In this document: positions 5,426 through 8,555 of the stretch, piece by piece
Position numbering within the stretch: position 1 is the first letter of the stretch
How the letters are laid out: each line of letters starts with the position of its first letter
Source: UBA967 sp044375555
GTDB taxonomy: Bacteria > Verrucomicrobiota > Verrucomicrobiia > Chthoniobacterales > Terrimicrobiaceae
Length of the DNA stretch: 8,555 nt
Assembly (NCBI GenBank): GCA_044375555.1
Contig: JBILML010000054.1
Location: 1-8,555, forward strand
Direction: 5' to 3'
Notes under the pieces: generated by a model
Told to the model about the DNA's origin: nothing
Databases searched by the model: none
What the model saw: only the letters and a program-made list of their open reading frames with translations
Program-made: the position numbers and the translations under genes

Positions 5426-7785
5426 TGAAAAAAAACACTCAGCCCGAGGAGTCCCTCGAGGAAACGACCCGCTCGATCGCGGAGCACTCGGGAGTGGTGA
5501 GCGCCCATCCGGTTCCTGGCAAGTCGGTCATCGAGATCGAATACGATCCCGCCAAACTCTCACAACAAGAACTCCGCCGGATCGTGGGCAGTCACACGCC
5601 GGGCATCCCGCTTCAAAAACGAACCCTGCGTTTGGAAGGTGATGCCTCCGAGGCCTGCGCCATCCGGCTGGAAAAGAGGGTCAAAAAAATCCCCGGCGTT
5701 CGCAAAGCCACCGCCACCTACATCGGGAAAATTCTTTGTCTCACCTTTGACGAAAATATCGCCGATGAAAAATCGGTCATGGACTCGCTTCGCGCCCTGG
5801 GAGCAAGGATCACTACCTACCAGCCGGTTTTCAGGGAAGGGGAGGAGAGTCTTTGGACTCGCGTGAAGTCCGGCTCACTGAACGAGGAGATTTCCTGCGT
5901 GCTCGGCTTTTTGTTTTTGATCGCCTCGCTCATCGTCGACCACTCGATTGGCAAAAGCGCGGTGGCGACATGGATTCTTTATGCCGGGGCGTATTTTTTC
6001 TGCGGGCAGCAGGGTGTTCGCTCTGCCATCGCCTCGCTCCGGGAGCGGGTGCTCGATGTCGATGTGCTCATGGTCCTCGCGGCGATTGGCGCGGGAATTG
6101 TCGGTCAACCCTTCGAAGGGGCGTTGTTGTTGTTCCTTTTTTGCTTCTCGAATGTCCTCCAAAGCTACGCGCTCCAGCGGACCCAAAAGGCGATCCACTC
6201 GCTGCTGAAACTTCGACCCGACAACGCACTTGTGAAACGCCCCGGCGGGAACGAACTCGTGAAAGTCGAGGAACTCGCCATCGGCGATATCGTGATCCTT
6301 CGTCCCGGCGAGCATGTGCCGGTGGATGGCACCGTCGTCGAGGGCTCAGGCCACATCGATGAGTCCAGCCTCACCGGCGAATCCATGCCGGTCTCCAAGT
6401 CCTCGGGAAGCACGATTTTCGCTGGAACTCTCAATCAAAGTGGTGGGCTGGAATTTTCCGTCACCAAGCGCGCCGAGGATTCCACGCTGGCCCGCATGGT
6501 GAAGCTCGTGGAAGAAGCCCAGGCCGAAAAATCCGGCACCCAGCGGTTCCTCGAGCAAGCCGAGCAATACTATGCCACCGGCGTGATCGTTTTCACTGCG
6601 CTGGTTTTTATTGTGCCGTTTTTCTTTTTTGGGGCGGCCTTCGCCGAGGCCTTCTACCGCGCGATGACCGTGATGGTGGTCGCCTCGCCGTGCGCTTTGG
6701 TTATCAGCACCCCGGCGACCGTTCTTTCCGCCATCGGCGGCGCGGCCCGTCGCGGGATTTTGATCAAAGGCGGCTCGCATCTGGAGCGGACCTCGCGCAT
6801 CGACATCGTGGCTTTTGATAAAACGGGAACGCTCACTCGCGGCCAGCCGATGGTGACGGAGGTCGTGGATGCCGCTACTACCCACAAGCCCGATTTGAAT
6901 TTGCCCTCCCAGCTTTTGGAAGTCCTCGCCGCAGCTGCCGCCCTGGAGTCGAAATCCGAGCATCCTCTCGCCCATGCGATCGTTCGAAGCGCTTCGATGC
7001 TTGGAATGTCACTCCCTGCTGCCACGGACTTTCAAGCCACGCCTGGCAAGGGAGCCGAAGCCACGATTGGCGGGAAACGCCTCGTGGTAGGGAGCGAAAG
7101 GCTCTTCCGCGAACTCGACGCGTCGGGCATGGATGCCATCTCGATCAACGCTGCTCCACTCGCTCGAAAGGGAAAAACCTGCGTTTGGATTGGTTCGCGC
7201 GACGGCGATGCCGTTTCCGCCCTCGCGGTCGTGGCCCTAGCCGACACCCTCCGACCTGAGTCTCTGCGCATTGTGGAAAGTCTCCACAAGCTTGGAGTCA
7301 AAAAAGTCGTCATGCTCACGGGTGACCAAAAAGCCGTTGCCGACGCCATCGCCGAGGAGGCGGGTCTTGATGAGGTTCATGCCGGGCTTTTGCCCGAAGC
7401 CAAAGTCTCCGCCATCCAAGAACTCAAAAAGCACGGCCGTGTGATGATGGTCGGCGACGGCGTGAATGACGCCCCCGCGCTCGCGACGGCCGACATTGGC
7501 GTAGCCATGGGCGCGGCGGGCACTGATATCGCGATGGAGACAGCCGATGTCGTTCTCATGGGCGATAAACTTGAAAATATCCCGATCCTCCTCGGCATCG
7601 CCCGCCACGCCAAAAAAGTCCTCTGGCAAAACCTCGCCTTCGCCTCCGCGGTAATCTTAGTGCTTTTAATCGCCGCATTCGGAATCGACCTCCCGCTCCC
7701 TATGGGCGTTGTCGGCCACGAAGGCAGCACGGTGCTGGTCTGCCTGAACGGTCTCCGCCTCCTTATCTACAAGCCGATCGTTTGA
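5425..7785 (+). CDS. P1B-4-type heavy-metal-translocating P-type ATPase
   Basis: Predicted inner-membrane pump exporting a transition metal with ATP. The 786-residue protein carries all P-type core motifs: TGES (317-320), phosphorylation site D465 in DKTGTLT, SEHPLAHA (511-518, the HP motif of the P1B class), TGDQ (632-635) and GDGVNDAP (677-684). The membrane metal-site motifs are SPC (421-423) and HEGST (765-769). These mark the P1B-4 group (Co2+, and in some members Zn, Ni or Fe), not CPC-type Cu or Zn/Cd pumps. Unusually for that group, residues 1-135 look like two tandem HMA-like ferredoxin folds (about 12-58 and 66-131) without any CxxC. ATG 5425 is preferred to the in-frame ATG 5365, which lies inside the transpeptidase gene. 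Probably co-transcribed with the upstream transpeptidase gene, 28 bp away. No CadC/ArsR-type regulator is adjacent. Confidence 0.93.
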   Translation: MKKNTQPEESLEETTRSIAEHSGVVSAHPVPGKSVIEIEYDPAKLSQQELRRIVGSHTPGIPLQKRTLRLEGDASEACAIRLEKRVKKIPGVRKATATYIGKILCLTFDENIADEKSVMDSLRALGARITTYQPVFREGEESLWTRVKSGSLNEEISCVLGFLFLIASLIVDHSIGKSAVATWILYAGAYFFCGQQGVRSAIASLRERVLDVDVLMVLAAIGAGIVGQPFEGALLLFLFCFSNVLQSYALQRTQKAIHSLLKLRPDNALVKRPGGNELVKVEELAIGDIVILRPGEHVPVDGTVVEGSGHIDESSLTGESMPVSKSSGSTIFAGTLNQSGGLEFSVTKRAEDSTLARMVKLVEEAQAEKSGTQRFLEQAEQYYATGVIVFTALVFIVPFFFFGAAFAEAFYRAMTVMVVASPCALVISTPATVLSAIGGAARRGILIKGGSHLERTSRIDIVAFDKTGTLTRGQPMVTEVVDAATTHKPDLNLPSQLLEVLAAAAALESKSEHPLAHAIVRSASMLGMSLPAATDFQATPGKGAEATIGGKRLVVGSERLFRELDASGMDAISINAAPLARKGKTCVWIGSRDGDAVSALAVVALADTLRPESLRIVESLHKLGVKKVVMLTGDQKAVADAIAEEAGLDEVHAGLLPEAKVSAIQELKKHGRVMMVGDGVNDAPALATADIGVAMGAAGTDIAMETADVVLMGDKLENIPILLGIARHAKKVLWQNLAFASAVILVLLIAAFGIDLPLPMGVVGHEGSTVLVCLNGLRLLIYKPIV

Positions 7786-7885
7786 GCCACCCCCCCAATT
7801 TCTCCCGCTGAGACGCCAATTTCCGGTCTCCGCCCTCAGGTTTCCGCTTTCAAAAAATCTTTCTGCTCCCCCCGTAAATGTCCTA

Positions 7886-7910
7886 TCGGCGGTTTTAGGA
7901 TGCCCGCCGA
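7886..7910 (+). terminator. Stem-loop, possible end of the ldt-ATPase transcript
   Basis: TCGGCGG (7886-7892) pairs perfectly with CCGCCGA (7904-7910) around an 11-base loop. There is no T-run after the stem, so a classic intrinsic terminator is unlikely. The structure lies 101 bases beyond the ATPase stop and overlaps the start of the small ORF at 7900. Confidence 0.3.
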
Positions 7911-8016
7911 AATGATCACTCAAATCCTACAAAAACTCACCGTCGCCATCCGCCAAATCCTCCCGCACACCTGCCCACAGCGCAGGTTTGCCCACCAAAC
8001 CGAGTTTCCTTTTTGA
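7900..8016 (+). CDS. Doubtful 38-residue ORF upstream of the unknown gene
   Basis: ATG 7900 opens a 38-codon frame that ends only 3 bases before the ATG of the next gene. An inner ATG at 7912 is also possible. Residues 5-21 (MITQILQKLTVAIRQIL) have hydrophobic residues every three to four positions, as in an amphipathic helix. The C-terminal part (HTCPQRRFAHQTEFPF) shows no motif. The tight junction to the next start would suit translational coupling or a leader peptide. No ribosome-binding site is clear, and the first codons fall in a stem-loop. It may equally be chance. Confidence 0.25.
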   Translation: MPAEMITQILQKLTVAIRQILPHTCPQRRFAHQTEFPF

Positions 8017-8019
8017 GCC

Positions 8020-8322
8020 ATGGAAACCGACGCCTGCGGACATCCCATCCGCGATCCCGAGTTGCTTCGCCGGATCGAAAAAGCCAAATCCTCCCAGCGC
8101 CTCCGCGACCCACAAGCCGAACTCCACGACCCCATCGAGGACAACCCCCGCGTCCGCGCCATCATCCGCGAAGTCGAGCGCCGCGCCGAAAAAGAATCTC
8201 CCATCCAAGGCATCGGGCGCTGTCACGATGTCTGGGGCCGAATGCGCGACATCCTCAAAAACGAGCACGGCATCGTCTGGTATCCCCCGAGCCGAATAAA
8301 CACCGATCTGCTCTACGATTGA
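8020..8322 (+). CDS. Protein of unknown function, 100 residues
   Basis: I do not recognise a named family. The product is small, very charged and has no signal peptide or membrane segment, so it is probably cytoplasmic. Residues 12-60 are rich in Arg, Glu and Lys and look helical. Two segments stand out: TDACGHPIRDPE near the start, and the C-terminal GRCHDVWGRMRDILKNEHG (66-84) followed by IVWYPPSRINTDLLYD, with a Cys-His pair at 68-69. The second has the ordered look of a conserved domain end. Codon choice (CTC, ATC, CGC, GCC) matches the neighbours, supporting a real gene over the longer antisense frame at 7927-8433. ATG 8020 is the first in-frame start after the small ORF's stop; no clear Shine-Dalgarno sequence precedes it. 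Confidence 0.65.
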   Translation: METDACGHPIRDPELLRRIEKAKSSQRLRDPQAELHDPIEDNPRVRAIIREVERRAEKESPIQGIGRCHDVWGRMRDILKNEHGIVWYPPSRINTDLLYD

Positions 8323-8335
8323 GCATGAGATTCCG

Positions 8336-8349
8336 CGTCCCTCGCACCC
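8336..8349. repeat. Short third occurrence of a repeat segment
   Basis: CGTCCCTCGCACCC here is identical to 63-76 of the left copy and to the reverse complement of 8498-8511 in the right copy. Similarity stops on both sides. With the right copy it forms a small inverted pair about 150 bases apart. Confidence 0.5.
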
Positions 8350-8370
8350 ATGAAACCCTTTCCATGGAAC

Positions 8371-8388
8371 GCCGACGACCTCGTCGGC
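8371..8388. terminator. Stem-loop after the unknown gene
   Basis: GCCGAC (8371-8376) pairs with GTCGGC (8383-8388), and the complementarity continues inward to leave only CC at the centre. It lies about 50 bases beyond the 8322 stop. It lacks a following T-run, so its action as a terminator is uncertain. Confidence 0.3.
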
Positions 8389-8446
8389 ATCAATGAATCT
8401 CAAAAGCCGCAAAAAAGACGAATTTGTAGGCACTCGGCTTTAAAAA

Positions 8447-8555
8447 GGGTCAGTAGTATCAGAGCAAATCAACAGGAAATTTTGTGAGTAGTGAAAAGGG
8501 TGCGAGGGACGGTGCCAGTTTTTGAGGGAAAAAAACTGGCTGGCTGGACAGGCTG
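8447..8555. repeat. Right copy of the 109-bp inverted repeat
   Basis: This is the exact reverse complement of 19-127, including the 10-bp hairpin (GCCAGTTTTT at 8514-8523, AAAAACTGGC at 8531-8540). The match runs to the last base of the window, so the true right boundary is not visible. The inner boundary is sharp, at GGGTCAG (8447-8453). A 14-base piece of it (8498-8511) also occurs in reverse orientation at 8336-8349. Confidence 0.93.

Larger units (their letters stand above)
7786..8019. other. Intergenic region after the metal ATPase gene
   Basis: The first 100 bases are pyrimidine-rich on the plus strand, with a run of seven Cs (7790-7796) and a short direct repeat of CCAATTTC (around 7796 and 7816). 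I see no good promoter. The second half contains a stem-loop and a 38-codon ORF of doubtful status, described separately. Confidence 0.6.

Noticed and set aside
7927..8433. 168-codon minus-strand ORF
   Set aside because: It is antisense to the 8020-8322 gene, whose codon choice matches the neighbours. The antisense product is Gly/Asp/Phe-rich and has no recognisable motif.
19..8555. Composite transposon or genomic island bounded by the inverted repeats
   Set aside because: No transposase, integrase or target duplication is visible, and the interior holds ordinary housekeeping genes. Dispersed repeats or a contig break explain the layout more simply.

Overview
The window reads as a moderately GC-rich bacterial chromosome segment with dense, mostly short-spaced genes. 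Most start codons lack a strong Shine-Dalgarno sequence and two genes use GTG starts. The protein style (lipoprotein L,D-transpeptidase, Mip-like exported FKBP, C5-pathway hemL, tail-end hypothetical protein) would fit Verrucomicrobiota. That placement is an impression, not a demonstrated assignment. No rRNA, tRNA, CRISPR array, phage gene or transposase gene is visible.

Layout, left to right. Positions 19-127 hold one copy of a 109-bp repeat whose perfect reverse complement is at 8447-8555, the last base of the window. Then come a BASS-family (bile acid:Na+ symporter-like) transporter (253-1116, +), a gene-free stretch that becomes AT-rich (1117-1366), a VapBC toxin-antitoxin pair with a candidate operator palindrome (1367-2063, +) and an Ogg1-type 8-oxoguanine DNA glycosylase (2060-2923, +). 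The glycosylase start codon overlaps the vapC stop, so vapB, vapC and ogg look like one translationally coupled unit. Facing it on the minus strand is a hemL-fkp pair: glutamate-1-semialdehyde aminomutase (3395-4684) followed by an exported FKBP-type peptidyl-prolyl isomerase (2889-3341). The fkp 3' end overlaps the ogg 3' end by 35 bp. Divergent from hemL are a lipoprotein L,D-transpeptidase (4788-5396, +) and, 28 bp later, a P1B-4-type heavy-metal ATPase (5425-7785, +). The right part holds a small doubtful ORF (7900-8016), a 100-residue protein of unknown function (8020-8322), and a short gene-free tail running into the second repeat copy.

How the genes work together: three transcription units are likely, namely vapB-vapC-ogg (plus), hemL-fkp (minus) and ldt-P1B ATPase (plus). 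The functions are mainly housekeeping: tetrapyrrole synthesis, protein folding, envelope cross-linking, metal efflux and oxidative DNA repair. The accessory elements are the TA pair and the flanking inverted repeat. I see no clear new defence or mobile system. The points most worth checking are the structured terminal repeat, the TA-repair gene coupling, the altered catalytic motif (TMGC instead of S/T-H-G-C) in the L,D-transpeptidase, and the degenerate N-terminal domains of the metal ATPase.
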